Below, piece by piece: positions 22,413-31,086 of a stretch of 32,086 bases of DNA. The notes under the pieces were generated by a model. It searched no databases, was not told where the DNA came from, and worked only from the letters and a program-made list of their open reading frames with translations. Numbering within the stretch: position 1 is the first letter of the stretch; each line of letters opens with the position of its first letter. Both the position numbers and the translations under genes were made by a program. Source of the stretch: Clostridia bacterium. Its GTDB lineage: Bacteria; Bacillota; Clostridia; Christensenellales; Aristaeellaceae. The stretch lies in contig JAGBAV010000122.1 of assembly GCA_017938795.1 (NCBI GenBank), positions 1 to 32,086 on the forward strand, in the 5' to 3' direction.

Positions 22413-23237
22413 TTAGTCGAGGAACTCCTCGCGCAGCTGAACCTTGAAGTCGCGGGCGATCGCCTTGAGCTCGTCGTCGGCGATGGTCTGGATCTCCGGC
22501 AGGCCGGTGGACTTCTGCAGCACCCAGATCTGCGCAGACTTCTCGATCGTATGCATCAGGCCGAACGTGGTGTCAAAATCCGGGCCAGAGACGAACAGGC
22601 CGTGGTGCGCCCAGACAGCCGCCTCGTATTCCTTCATCTTCTCGCAGGTCGCCAGCGCGATCTGCGCGCCGCCCGGCACCATCCACGGCACAACGCCCAC
22701 GCCGCCCGGGAAGACGACCGGGCACTCCGTCGCGCTCTTCCACAGCGCGCGGCTGAAGTCGCGGTCCGTCAGCGGGAGCACATAGGTCATGGCGATGATA
22801 TTCGCCGGGTGCGCATGATAGATCACGCGGCACGCGCCGTCCGTCGCCGCCACGCGCACGGAATGATTCATGAAGTGGCTCGGGAATTCGCTCGTCGGGC
22901 GGCCGCCGTTGACAAGGCCCCAGACGATGCGGTAGCTGTCGCCCTTGTCGTTGATCTCGACCACGCAGAGGCTGTCCGCCGGATCAAGAATCACATTGCG
23001 GAAGTACTTGCCGCTGCCCGTGGACAGGAAGTACTCGCCCGCAAGATTCGCGCCCGTCACGCCCATGTTCACCCACGGGCGCGGGGTCTCGTCGAAGAAG
23101 GGACGCATCTCGTCCACTTCCTCCTTCGTCAGGCGGTAGGTCAGATTGCCGCCGTTGCGCTCATGCCAGCCCTGATGCCAGCCGTCGTCCGCCATGCGGA
23201 TATATCGCTTCATGACCGAAATGTCAAGCATGCCCAT
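22413..23237 (-). CDS. rhaD: Rhamnulose-1-phosphate aldolase
   Basis: Class II zinc aldolase that splits L-rhamnulose-1-phosphate into dihydroxyacetone phosphate and L-lactaldehyde. At 274 residues it equals E. coli RhaD in length. The zinc ligands and catalytic acid fall at the same numbers as known for E. coli: Glu117 (SEF), His141 and His143 (YHAHPAN), and His212 (WAHHGLF). GGNLTYRL near residue 29 is the phosphate-binding start of the family. The ATG has AGGAGG eight bases upstream. It lies between rhaA and rhaM in the operon. Confidence 0.97.
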   Translation of the reverse strand: MGMLDISVMKRYIRMADDGWHQGWHERNGGNLTYRLTKEEVDEMRPFFDETPRPWVNMGVTGANLAGEYFLSTGSGKYFRNVILDPADSLCVVEINDKGDSYRIVWGLVNGGRPTSEFPSHFMNHSVRVAATDGACRVIYHAHPANIIAMTYVLPLTDRDFSRALWKSATECPVVFPGGVGVVPWMVPGGAQIALATCEKMKEYEAAVWAHHGLFVSGPDFDTTFGLMHTIEKSAQIWVLQKSTGLPEIQTIADDELKAIARDFKVQLREEFLD

Positions 23238-23278
23238 TTGTGTGTCCTCCTTCTCAGAGGCATTGCCCCTGAAACCCT

Positions 23279-23300
23279 GCGCAGGGAGCAGTCCCTGCGC
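23279..23300. repeat. Intercistronic hairpin between rhaA and rhaD
   Basis: GCGCAGGGA GCAG TCCCTGCGC, a perfect 9-bp stem with a four-base loop in the 98-bp gap. There is no T-run, so it is probably not a terminator. Confidence 0.55.
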
Positions 23301-23335
23301 CGTTCTTCGCTTTGCGCCAATTCAAGCGGGTCGGC

Positions 23336-24598
23336 TTATGCGCGCTTGAGCAGCACATCCTGCTCGTACTGCTTCACCTTCGGCAGCCACGCGCCGTCCT
23401 CCGGCACGCCGCACTCGCGGCAGTACTGCGCCCAGACCTCGCCGAACGGCAGGGTCTTGATCTCCTCCTGCGCAACCAGCAGGGTGGTGAAGTCGCCGCT
23501 GTCCTGCAGGTCCTTCAGGTACGCATGCGGGGTCACCAGCGCCATCAGCAGCGCCTTCTGCGCATTGCGGATGCCCACCGTCCACGCGGCGACGCGGTTG
23601 ATGGATGCGTCAAAATAGTCAAGCGCGATGTTCACGCTGCCGTCAAGGCCGCCGCAGCGCACGATCTCCTTGCAGATCTCCTTCGTCTCGTCGTCCAGCA
23701 GCACGACATGGTCGCTGTCCCAGCGGACGGGGCGGGTGACGTGCAGCGCAATCTCCGGGAAGAACGCCAGCAGCGCCGGGATCTTGTCGGAGACCATCTC
23801 GGTCGGGTGGTAGTGGCCATTGTCCATGAGCGGGATGCACTTATCCATGTTCATCGCGGCATAGACGAGGGAGAACTCGCTGCTGCCGGCGGTGTACGCC
23901 TCCACGCCGATGCCGAAGACCTTGCTTTCCACACAGGGCTTGACCTTCTTGAAGTCAAACGGCTCGGAGAGGATCTCGTCGATCGCCTCGCGGTAGCGCT
24001 TGCGCGGGCCAAGGCGGTCGGCCGGGATGTCCTTGAAACCGTCGCCCGTCCAGATGTTCATGACGCAGGGCTGGCCCAGCTCCTCAGCCAGATACGTGCT
24101 GATGCGGATGGAAGCCTTGCCGTGCTCAATCCAGAACTTACGGGTCTCCTCATCCGGGGAGGACAGGGTCAGCGGATCGCACTTGGGATGGGAGAAGAAC
24201 GTCGGGTTGAAGTCCGCGCCGATGCCGCGGGACTTGCAGTAGTCCACCCACTGCTTAAAGTGCTTGGGCTCCAGCTTATCGCGGTCGACCCAGCCGCCGT
24301 TCTCCTCGCTAAAGATCGCATAAGAGGCGTGCAGGCTGATCTTCTTCATGCCGGGGCAGAGGGAGAGCACGACGTCAAAGTCGGCCATCAGCTCTTCCGG
24401 CGTGCGGGCGCGGCCCGGGTAGTTGCCGGTGGTCTGGATGCCGCCGGTCAGGGGCTTGCTGGGGTCGGTGTCAAAGCCGCGCACATCGTCGCCCTGCCAG
24501 CAGTGGATAGAGACCGGAACAGTCTTCAGCCTCGCAATGGCCGCCTCCACATCGACGCCCAGCGCCTCGTACTTTGCCTTTGCTTCCATGTAGCTCAT
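23336..24598 (-). CDS. rhaA: L-rhamnose isomerase
   Basis: Metal-dependent isomerase converting L-rhamnose to L-rhamnulose. The 420-residue protein matches the family length (419 in E. coli). Landmarks are the N-terminal VPVSIHCWQGDDVRGF (about 27-42), KISLHASYAIF, DFNPTFFSHPKCD, CVMNIWTGDGFKD, and ALHVTRPVRWDSDHVV, which carry the metal and substrate ligands of this xylose-isomerase-like barrel. The ATG has GGAGG ten bases upstream. It follows rhaB by 18 bp and is therefore co-transcribed. Confidence 0.97.
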   Translation of the reverse strand: MSYMEAKAKYEALGVDVEAAIARLKTVPVSIHCWQGDDVRGFDTDPSKPLTGGIQTTGNYPGRARTPEELMADFDVVLSLCPGMKKISLHASYAIFSEENGGWVDRDKLEPKHFKQWVDYCKSRGIGADFNPTFFSHPKCDPLTLSSPDEETRKFWIEHGKASIRISTYLAEELGQPCVMNIWTGDGFKDIPADRLGPRKRYREAIDEILSEPFDFKKVKPCVESKVFGIGVEAYTAGSSEFSLVYAAMNMDKCIPLMDNGHYHPTEMVSDKIPALLAFFPEIALHVTRPVRWDSDHVVLLDDETKEICKEIVRCGGLDGSVNIALDYFDASINRVAAWTVGIRNAQKALLMALVTPHAYLKDLQDSGDFTTLLVAQEEIKTLPFGEVWAQYCRECGVPEDGAWLPKVKQYEQDVLLKRA

Positions 24599-24616
24599 AT
24601 TTCGAAAACCTCCATA

Positions 24617-25912
24617 TCAGTTTTTCATCTGGATGATCAGGTTGCCCAGCGCCGTCGCCTCAATCGGCAGGGCGACGACCTGCTTGCCCGTCGCCTGCTG
24701 CGTGAGAGCGTTGAGGAAGGCATTCTTCGCGCCGCCGCCGACGATGTAGAGCTTCTCATACGTCCTGCCGGTGTTGCGCTCCAGCTCCTCAATCGCCTGC
24801 TGATAGCTGACGGCGAGGCTCGCATACGCGCAGCGGAAATAATCGCCGACGCTCACACACGCGCCGCCGGTCGCCTCGTCAAAGGCGGCCTTCATGCTCT
24901 TGGGGGCGAGGAACATCTGCGCATTGGCGTCCACCAGCGCAGCGCAGCCGCTTGCCTCGGCGGCCTTCACGATCTCCGGGAACGGCATGTCCGGGCAGAG
25001 CTCCTTCTGCAGGCAGTTCACCAGCCACATGCCCATGATGTTCTTCTGGTAGCGGTTGTACCCGACGCCGCCCTCGTTGGAGTAGTTGGCGGCCATACTG
25101 CCCGCGTCGGTAATGGGCTTCTGGGTCTTGACGCCCAGCAGCGACCATGTGCCGGAGGAGATGTAGGGCTCGTTGCCCTCCATCGGGATGCCCTCGACTG
25201 CGGATCCGGTGTCGTGCGTTGCGCAGAGCATGACGGTCAGATTGCCGCCGACACGCGATGCAATCTCCGGGCGGAGCTGCCCGAGCGCCGTGCCCGGCTG
25301 GCTGAGCTTCGGGAAGAGCGCGCGCGGCAGACCCAGCTGATCGGCGATGTCCAGATCAAATTCGCCGGTCTCCGCGCAGATCATGCCCATCGTGGTGGCG
25401 TTGGTGTATTCCCTCGCCATCACGCCCGTGAGCTTGTACATCAGGTATTCCGGCATCATCAGCATGCCGGTCACGCTCGCAAGGCGGCCCGCCTGCAGAT
25501 CGCTGCAGAGCTGATAGATCGTATTAAACGGCTGGAACTGGCAGCCCGTATGCGCATAGAGCGTCTCGAACGGAACCTTCTCATGCACCATGGGGATGAC
25601 GGCCTCCGTCCTGCTGTCGCGGTAGGCGTAGCAGGGCATGACCTCCTCCTCACCCCGGAAGAGCACATAATCAACGCCCCACGTGTCGATGGACATGCTC
25701 GCCGTATCCGGGTAGGCCGCAAGCGCACGGGCTATGCCCTCGACGACATGCTCCGTCAGCGCAGCGGTATCCCAGATGAGATGCCCGTCCTGCTCCATGA
25801 CGCCGTTGGGGAAGCGGTAGACCTCCTCGGTGCGCAGCTCCCCATTCTCCATCCAGCCGACGATATGCCGCCCGCTGGACGCGCCGATATCCACGGCAAG
25901 ACAACGCTTCAT
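24617..25912 (-). CDS. rhaB: Rhamnulokinase, FGGY family
   Basis: Phosphorylates L-rhamnulose with ATP to rhamnulose-1-phosphate. The 431-residue protein has the FGGY N-terminal phosphate loop CLAVDIGASSGRHIVG (about 4-19), SIDTWGVDYVLF, an ATHDTGSAV-type segment (MLCATHDTGSAVEGIP) and the C-terminal LYIVGGGAKNAFLNALTQQ. It is shorter than E. coli RhaB (489). The start at 25912 is chosen because AGGAGG lies nine bases upstream; the frame extends twelve codons further into the end of the GH28 gene without a better site. Only four bases separate it from the GH28 stop. Confidence 0.96.
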   Translation of the reverse strand: MKRCLAVDIGASSGRHIVGWMENGELRTEEVYRFPNGVMEQDGHLIWDTAALTEHVVEGIARALAAYPDTASMSIDTWGVDYVLFRGEEEVMPCYAYRDSRTEAVIPMVHEKVPFETLYAHTGCQFQPFNTIYQLCSDLQAGRLASVTGMLMMPEYLMYKLTGVMAREYTNATTMGMICAETGEFDLDIADQLGLPRALFPKLSQPGTALGQLRPEIASRVGGNLTVMLCATHDTGSAVEGIPMEGNEPYISSGTWSLLGVKTQKPITDAGSMAANYSNEGGVGYNRYQKNIMGMWLVNCLQKELCPDMPFPEIVKAAEASGCAALVDANAQMFLAPKSMKAAFDEATGGACVSVGDYFRCAYASLAVSYQQAIEELERNTGRTYEKLYIVGGGAKNAFLNALTQQATGKQVVALPIEATALGNLIIQMKN

Positions 25913-25916
25913 CTGC

Positions 25917-27428
25917 TTACACCTCCTGCTGACAAGTGATTCGCTCAAGGGTTACATCCTTCGTGTATTTCATCATGACGCCCATATCGCCGTTGGCCAT
26001 GGTCACGTCCCTGAAGGTGATATTCCGGGCCTCATGCCCCGGCACGTCAAAGCCGATCAGCTCAATCGGCCAGCACGGGCGCAGGTCGCCTCCGTCATGC
26101 GACGCCTGATACATGCCCGTGAGCTGAAGCCGCTCAAACAGGCAGTCCGACAGCACGGGCGGCACAGCCGCGCCGATACCGTCATCATTATAGAGCACGG
26201 AGTGCATCATCACGCGCGGGATCACGCAGTCGCGCACGGAAACATGGCGGACATAGCCGCCGCGCTTCTTCGTCGCCTTGATCTCAAAGCCGCTCATCGA
26301 GATGCGCAGGTCGCAGTCCCAGATCGCCACATCCTCCACACCGCCGCTCATTTCGCTGCCGATGACAATGCCATGGCCGAACGCGCTGTAGCAGTCGAAT
26401 ACGCGAACATGGCGTGTGGGCTTGTTGATCACATTGCCCTCCGGGTTCTTGCCGGACTTGATCGCCACCGCGTCGTCGCCCGTATAGAACTGGCTGGCAA
26501 AGAGCGTGCAGTTCTCGCTGGAGTCCGGATCCCAGCCGTCGCCGTTCCATACGCCCTCGGAGCGGAAGGTACAGTGATCGGTGACGATCCCGTCGCAGTA
26601 GATCATGTGCACATTCCAGCATGCGCCGTTCTGCAGCGTCAGCCCGCTGATGCGCACATCCTTGCAGTTGCTCAGGTTGATGAGCCTCGGGCGCACACGG
26701 CCGGGGATGGTATGGTCGTTTTCGCAGGTGGCGACCAGCGCAGCGTTGGCGGCGAGGAAATCCTTGAGCCGCTCGCGCTCGCTCTCAATCACGCGCAGGG
26801 CCAGCGTCTGACCGCCGCTGGCGATCGTGCCATGGCCGTGGATGAGGATATCCTCGCAGTTCGGCCCGGACGCATGGTCGAGCTCGCCGAAATTGAGCAC
26901 GCTGGAATAGCACTCCATCTCCGTGCCCTCAAAGCGGCTGCGGATCCGGGGCAGATAGTCCTCCACATTCGCCGTACCCTGCAGCACAGCGCCCTCGTCC
27001 AGCCAGATCTCCGTATGGCTGTGGCCGCGCAGCGCGCCGGTCATATACACGCCGGCGGGGAAAACCACGCAGGTATCCGCCGAGGCGTCGTCAAGCGCGC
27101 GCTGCAGCGCTGCGGTATTGAGCGTCTGCCCGTCGCCAACGGCGCAGTACGGCGGCTGCGTCACGTCAACGCGCCTCCTCGCGGCGCGGGTGACGATCTC
27201 CGCCTGCGCGCACATCGCCTCCCCGCCCGCCGTACAGCGGACGGATACCGTATGTGCAGACGCCGGCGCAAGGCCGTCAAATGTGTAGTGCGAGCAGCCG
27301 ACGTCGATCGCCTCGCCGTCGTCATGCGTCACCTCATAATGCTGGTCCCGGGAGGCCTTCGCCGGCTTCTCCCACCAGAGGGTGACAGCGCTGTCCGTCG
27401 CAAGGACGTTCAGCAGCAGCTTCTCCAT
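25917..27428 (-). CDS. GH28 polygalacturonase-like glycoside hydrolase with N-terminal FN3-like domain
   Basis: A 503-residue pectinase-type enzyme, probably an exo-acting polygalacturonase or rhamnogalacturonase working on imported oligosaccharides. The N-terminal 80 or so residues look like a fibronectin-III sandwich (VTLWWEKPAKASRDQHYEV ... AHTVSV). The right-handed beta-helix that follows has all GH28 catalytic blocks: NGDGWDPDSS (Asn295, Asp297), TGDDAVAIKSG (Asp318, Asp319), FGHGIVIGSEMSGG (His352) and FEIKATKKRGG (Lys384). No signal peptide is present. AGGAGGAAACGAAC precedes the ATG. It is flanked by the DUF6171-like gene and rhaB in one operon, which favours a rhamnogalacturonan substrate. 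Confidence 0.93.
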   Translation of the reverse strand: MEKLLLNVLATDSAVTLWWEKPAKASRDQHYEVTHDDGEAIDVGCSHYTFDGLAPASAHTVSVRCTAGGEAMCAQAEIVTRAARRRVDVTQPPYCAVGDGQTLNTAALQRALDDASADTCVVFPAGVYMTGALRGHSHTEIWLDEGAVLQGTANVEDYLPRIRSRFEGTEMECYSSVLNFGELDHASGPNCEDILIHGHGTIASGGQTLALRVIESERERLKDFLAANAALVATCENDHTIPGRVRPRLINLSNCKDVRISGLTLQNGACWNVHMIYCDGIVTDHCTFRSEGVWNGDGWDPDSSENCTLFASQFYTGDDAVAIKSGKNPEGNVINKPTRHVRVFDCYSAFGHGIVIGSEMSGGVEDVAIWDCDLRISMSGFEIKATKKRGGYVRHVSVRDCVIPRVMMHSVLYNDDGIGAAVPPVLSDCLFERLQLTGMYQASHDGGDLRPCWPIELIGFDVPGHEARNITFRDVTMANGDMGVMMKYTKDVTLERITCQQEV

Positions 27429-27460
27429 GTTCGTTTCCTCCTGTTGATCGGGCAGACGCC

Positions 27461-27724
27461 TCACCAGCGCCTGCGCGGCGGCGGGCAGTGGCTGTCCCTG
27501 CGCATCGCGCGCATCTCCACCATGCAGCCGCACTGCATGCAGGTGCCGTTCTGCAGCTGGTCGCATGCGCGGCAGGCCGCCAGCCTCGCCTCATATTCCT
27601 CGTCGGGCGTGCGGGCGCGCGGGCTCAGCGCCCGGCGCACACGCTCCACCGTCCTCTCATATTCCTGCGGGTCAAGCATCTCGCGCAGCAGGCACTGCCG
27701 GCAGCGCGTCTTCCCCGTCTCCAT
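27461..27724 (-). CDS. Small eight-cysteine protein, DUF6171-like
   Basis: An 87-residue protein with eight cysteines in pairs: CRQC (8, 11), CRAC (51, 54), CMQCGC (62, 65, 67) and Cys80. The arrangement suggests one or two zinc or iron-sulfur sites. A charged helix (about 18-48) lies between the first pair and the rest. From memory it resembles small Clostridia proteins of DUF6171; no function is known for them. It starts two bases after the GH51 stop (TAA GC ATG) with only a weak ribosome-binding site, so translation is probably coupled to GH51. It sits in the middle of the pectin operon, between GH51 and GH28, which is unexplained. Confidence 0.8.
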   Translation of the reverse strand: METGKTRCRQCLLREMLDPQEYERTVERVRRALSPRARTPDEEYEARLAACRACDQLQNGTCMQCGCMVEMRAMRRDSHCPPPRRRW

Positions 27725-27726
27725 GC

Positions 27727-29208
27727 TTACGCCTTAAGCGTGATGGCGCAGACGCTGCAGGCCGGCAGCACAGCGCAGATCTCGCCGTTCTCGACCGTGA
27801 CGGCGAATTCCACCGGCACCACATTCTCCGGGCTGTCAAAGGTGTTATGCGCATGCGGGTCGCCAGCCAGCACGCGCGCGCTCACGGAGGTGAAGGCCGC
27901 ATCCGCGATCAGGCAGCTGACCGGGCAGCTCTCGCTCTCGTCAAGGTTGGCGATGGTCAGCAGAATATTGCCCTGCTCATCGCGGCTGGCGCTGGCATGC
28001 AGCTGCGGCACCTTCGCGCTCTCCACGCCGATCATCCTCGTCTGGGCGTAGCACTCCAGCTGCTGCGCGCCCTGATGATTCTTGTACATTTCAAAGACAT
28101 GGTAGGTCGGCGTGAGCAGCATCTGGTCGCCCTCGGTGAGGATGACAGCCTGCAGCACGTTGACCACCTGCGCGATGTTCGTCATCATGACGGTATCGCA
28201 GTGGTTGTTGAAGATATTGAGGTTGATCGCGGCGACCAGCGCGTCGCGCATGCAGTTCTGCTGGTAGAGGAAGCCGGGGTTCGTGCCGGGCTCCACGTCA
28301 TACCACGTGCCCCACTCGTCCACAACGAGGCCGATCTTCTTGCCCTTGCCCGCCACGCGGATGACGCGGCTGTGGTTCTCCACCAGCTCGTCCATGAAGA
28401 GCGTGTGATCCAGCGTCTCATAGTAGAGCTTGGTGTCAAACTCGGTCGAGGAGCCCTTGCTGCCCTGCCAGTCGTTGGTCGGCAGCGTATAGTAATGCAG
28501 GCTGATCGCGTCAATCATATGGCCTGCATGCTCGACGACGGTCTTCGTCCAGTTGTAGTCCAGCGCATTCGCGCCGCAGGCGATCTTCACGATCTTATGA
28601 TCCGGGCTGTAGTTGCGCATGTAGGTGGAGTACCTGCGGCACTCGTCGGCATAGTACGCCGCGGTCATGTTGCCGCCGCAGCCCCACGCCTCGTTGCCGA
28701 TGCCCCAGAACTTGACGTTCCACGGCGCATCCTGCCCGTTCGCGCGGCGCAGCTGGGACATCGGGGAGATGCCGCCCATGTTGCAGTACTCGATCCAGTC
28801 GCTCATCTCCTGCACGGTGCCCGAGCCGACGTTGCCGGAGAAATACGCCTCGCAGCCCAGCTGGCGGCACAGCTCCATGAACTCATGCGTACCGAAGCTG
28901 TTATCCTCGGTCACGCCGCCCCAGTTGGTGTTGACGATGGTCGCGCGGCTCTCCTTCGGGCCGATGCCGTCCTTCCAGTGATAGGTGTCGGCGAAGCAGC
29001 CGCCCGGCCAGCGCAGCACCGGGATGCGCATCTTCCTGAGCGCCTCCACGACGTCCACGCGCATGCCGTTGACATTCGGGATGTCGGAATTCTCGCCGAC
29101 AAAGATGCCTCCGTAGATCAGACGGCCCAGATGCTCCGCGAAATGACCATAGATATTCGGATTGATCGTACCCACAGAGCGGCTTGCATTGACGATAATC
29201 TTCGCCAT
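27727..29208 (-). CDS. Alpha-L-arabinofuranosidase, GH51 family
   Basis: Releases terminal L-arabinofuranose from arabinan side chains of rhamnogalacturonan-I or from arabinoxylan oligosaccharides. The 493-residue protein has the family opening INPNIYGHFAEHLGRLIYGGI (shortened: INPNIYGHFAEHLGR, 15-29), LRWPGGCFADTYHWKDGIGP, the acid/base Glu173 in WGIGNEAWGCGGN, and the nucleophile Glu298 in VVDEWGTWYD, followed by a C-terminal beta-sandwich. No signal peptide is seen, as is usual for intracellular GH51 enzymes. AGGAGG is eight bases before the ATG. It is the second gene of the operon, 59 bp after the acetylesterase-like gene. Confidence 0.97.
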   Translation of the reverse strand: MAKIIVNASRSVGTINPNIYGHFAEHLGRLIYGGIFVGENSDIPNVNGMRVDVVEALRKMRIPVLRWPGGCFADTYHWKDGIGPKESRATIVNTNWGGVTEDNSFGTHEFMELCRQLGCEAYFSGNVGSGTVQEMSDWIEYCNMGGISPMSQLRRANGQDAPWNVKFWGIGNEAWGCGGNMTAAYYADECRRYSTYMRNYSPDHKIVKIACGANALDYNWTKTVVEHAGHMIDAISLHYYTLPTNDWQGSKGSSTEFDTKLYYETLDHTLFMDELVENHSRVIRVAGKGKKIGLVVDEWGTWYDVEPGTNPGFLYQQNCMRDALVAAINLNIFNNHCDTVMMTNIAQVVNVLQAVILTEGDQMLLTPTYHVFEMYKNHQGAQQLECYAQTRMIGVESAKVPQLHASASRDEQGNILLTIANLDESESCPVSCLIADAAFTSVSARVLAGDPHAHNTFDSPENVVPVEFAVTVENGEICAVLPACSVCAITLKA

Positions 29209-29240
29209 ACTGATGTCCTCCTGAATTGTTTCTTATTGAT

Positions 29241-29258
29241 ACAGGCTTCCCCGCCTGT
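29241..29258. repeat. Intercistronic hairpin between the esterase-like gene and GH51
   Basis: ACAGGC TTCCCC GCCTGT, a perfect 6-bp stem with a six-base loop. No T-run follows. Confidence 0.45.
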
Positions 29259-29267
29259 CGGTTCCCG

Positions 29268-30722
29268 TCAGATCTGCACGCTGCGGCAAAGAGCCGCCGC
29301 CTGCGCCCTTGTGATCATACCCGGCGCGGCCTCCGGCAGCTCCGCCGCATGGCGGCGCATCGCATAGCCCCGCGCAAGGATGCGCATAAACATCTCCGCA
29401 CTCACCGGCTCATGCGGCAGCAGCGGCCCCTGCTCCATCAGCCGGGACTGCAGCGCACAGCGCACATTGTCGATATCCCCCTGCGGCAGGCCCGCAGCAT
29501 CCTGCGGCAGCTCGGTCTCCGCGTTCGAGGCGAACAGGCCGCACGTACGGCAGACCAGCTCCAGCGCCTCAATGCGCGTGAGCGCCCTGTCCGGCGCGTT
29601 CTGCTCATACCCGCGGTACAGCGCCTCAAGCCCCGTCGGCGGCAGCGACTCATCGCCCTGATCATTTGCTGCGACGTCGTACGGGCCGTGCGGCGTCCAC
29701 GCCGCCTGCTCCTGCGCGGGTGCTATCCCCTGCGCCGCCATCTGCCCGGCGACATAGCCCGCTGCCAGATACGCGCCAAAGTCGTTGGTATGCGTATAGT
29801 CGCCGATATGGAAGAGCGGCTTCGCCGCATCGCGGCCTGTATCCAGAAGGACGCCCTTCATATAGCCATGCAGGTCGATGAGCGGCACGCCCTTCTCCGA
29901 CGCCACGCGCGCTGCCGCGCCCGCAAACGGCAGGAGCATATCGTTATACTCGCGCTCGTTCCACCAGCTGTTCCTCGCCAGCGGCGTCACGACGCCGGGC
30001 GTTGCCCCGCGGGCGCGCAGCTCGTCAATGAAGACGCGCAGCGCCTGCGCATAGCCGCCGTCCGCCTGAAGATGCGGCCGCTTCTGATCGTTATGGCCAA
30101 ACTGCATCAGCGCCAGATCGCCCGGCCTCAGCTGCCCGTTCACAAGCGCGTAAAGTCCCTGCTCCCGGCAGGTTTCCACCGTCAGGCCGGAGCGGGCAAA
30201 GTTGATCACCACGGCGTGCAGCCCCAGATACAGCTGCATCATCTGACCCCAGCCGCAGTACGTCGCGCCCGGCGCATACGGCGCAAACGCACCCTGATCG
30301 GTGACCGTGGAATCGCCCATCAGCAGCAGCGCGGGAACGTCAGTCGTCTCCGCCTGCGCAGCCTCGATCCGCGCGCCGGCGGCGGCAAGCGCCAGCTCAA
30401 CCCCCTCGCTCTGCACCGGCTCCTCCACGCCATCGGGCAGATACGGATGCACGGCGCACAGCGCCTCAATCTCTGTAATGCTGCCCGCCGCCAGATCGCC
30501 GCGCCAGAGCAGGCGGCGCCTGTTGCCAAAGAGCAGCGCATCCTTCACATCCTGCTGCGCATCGATGCGCACGCGCACGCGGTATCGCCCGTCCGGCGCA
30601 GGCACGCGCACAAAATGCGGCGCTGTCCTGCCCGCCGCAGACGCTGCGCCGGCAGAGAATCCTGCGCCGATTTTCACCTCTGTCATCTGATCATATATCA
30701 CAAGGCTCACGTCCTTCCGCAT
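29268..30722 (-). CDS. SGNH-family rhamnogalacturonan acetylesterase-like protein with C-terminal SLH-like region
   Basis: Probable esterase removing acetyl groups from rhamnogalacturonan-I. The 484-residue protein has an N-terminal beta-type domain (about 1-125). An SGNH hydrolase domain follows, with LLLMGDSTVTDQ (Ser138), INFARSGLT, LMQFGHNDQKRP and GDYTHTNDFGA, the catalytic Asp-x-x-His block of the RhgT/YesT group. The last 110 or so residues contain two segments like S-layer-homology motifs (ALTRIEALELVCRTCGL and ITRAQAAALCRSV). No signal peptide is seen, so true surface anchoring would be odd. The start at 30722 lies about 18 bases from the predicted transcription start with a weak ribosome-binding site. 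First gene of the pectin/rhamnose operon. Confidence 0.85.
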   Translation of the reverse strand: MRKDVSLVIYDQMTEVKIGAGFSAGAASAAGRTAPHFVRVPAPDGRYRVRVRIDAQQDVKDALLFGNRRRLLWRGDLAAGSITEIEALCAVHPYLPDGVEEPVQSEGVELALAAAGARIEAAQAETTDVPALLLMGDSTVTDQGAFAPYAPGATYCGWGQMMQLYLGLHAVVINFARSGLTVETCREQGLYALVNGQLRPGDLALMQFGHNDQKRPHLQADGGYAQALRVFIDELRARGATPGVVTPLARNSWWNEREYNDMLLPFAGAAARVASEKGVPLIDLHGYMKGVLLDTGRDAAKPLFHIGDYTHTNDFGAYLAAGYVAGQMAAQGIAPAQEQAAWTPHGPYDVAANDQGDESLPPTGLEALYRGYEQNAPDRALTRIEALELVCRTCGLFASNAETELPQDAAGLPQGDIDNVRCALQSRLMEQGPLLPHEPVSAEMFMRILARGYAMRRHAAELPEAAPGMITRAQAAALCRSVQI

Positions 30723-30746
30723 GTCGAATCCGGCTTCATCATTCCT

Positions 30747-30775
30747 ATTATACGGCCTGCACACACAAAAATAAA
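30747..30775 (-). promoter_or_regulatory. Promoter of the pectin/rhamnose operon
   Basis: Minus strand: perfect TATAAT (30752-30747), 17-bp spacer and a poor -35, TTTATT (30775-30770). A consensus -10 with a weak -35 usually marks an activator-dependent promoter. Confidence 0.6.
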
Positions 30776-30939
30776 GAACGCAAATAAACTTTCATTACGT
30801 CCTGAATTAACCTATTTGGTCTTTCAATTGCTCCGGGTGCGTCCGCACTTTCCCGCGCATCCGCCGTATCCGCACCACGCCGCGCGGCGCTGTCCGCCCG
30901 CCCCGCCGCCTGCCCCGGTCCGCGCCGGAAAGGATGGTC
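30776..30939. other. Intergenic stretch between the two divergent pectin units
   Basis: The 364-bp gap between the operon and the GH105 gene begins A/T-rich (30776-30830) and continues very GC-rich (about 30835-30935). No frame with a ribosome-binding site was found in it. ATTTGCG, part of the repeat described at 30940-30972, recurs on the minus strand within 30776-30785, next to the weak -35 box of the operon. Otherwise I see nothing in it. Confidence 0.4.
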
Positions 30940-30972
30940 GGATTTGCGCAGAAGTTGCTTGAATTTGTGCAG
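30940..30972 (+). promoter_or_regulatory. Direct repeat, candidate AraC-family activator site
   Basis: GGATTTGCGCAG (30940-30951) and GAATTTGTGCAG (30961-30972) share ten of twelve bases and are exactly 21 bp apart, two helical turns. The second ends 18 bases before the -35 box of the GH105 promoter. This is the geometry of AraC/RhaS-type activators. Confidence 0.5.
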
Positions 30973-30990
30973 TCTGAACCGTTGTCCGGT

Positions 30991-31020
30991 TTGCTTTCTT
31001 CCCATGCGTTCTGATATAAT
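30991..31020 (+). promoter_or_regulatory. Promoter of the GH105 gene
   Basis: TTGCTT (30991-30996), 18-bp spacer, perfect TATAAT (31015-31020) with an extended TGA. The leader contains a GCGGGC/GCCCGC hairpin (31041-31063) before the AGGAGG site. Confidence 0.7.
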
Positions 31021-31086
31021 TATATTAACAATCAAACGCTGCGGGCAGAGCGATACAGCCCGCGTCCATATCAGGAGGGAACCACG

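Noticed and set aside
23312-29367. Long plus-strand frames over rhaA, rhaB, GH28 and GH51
   Set aside because: Antisense shadows of genes with intact active-site motifs.
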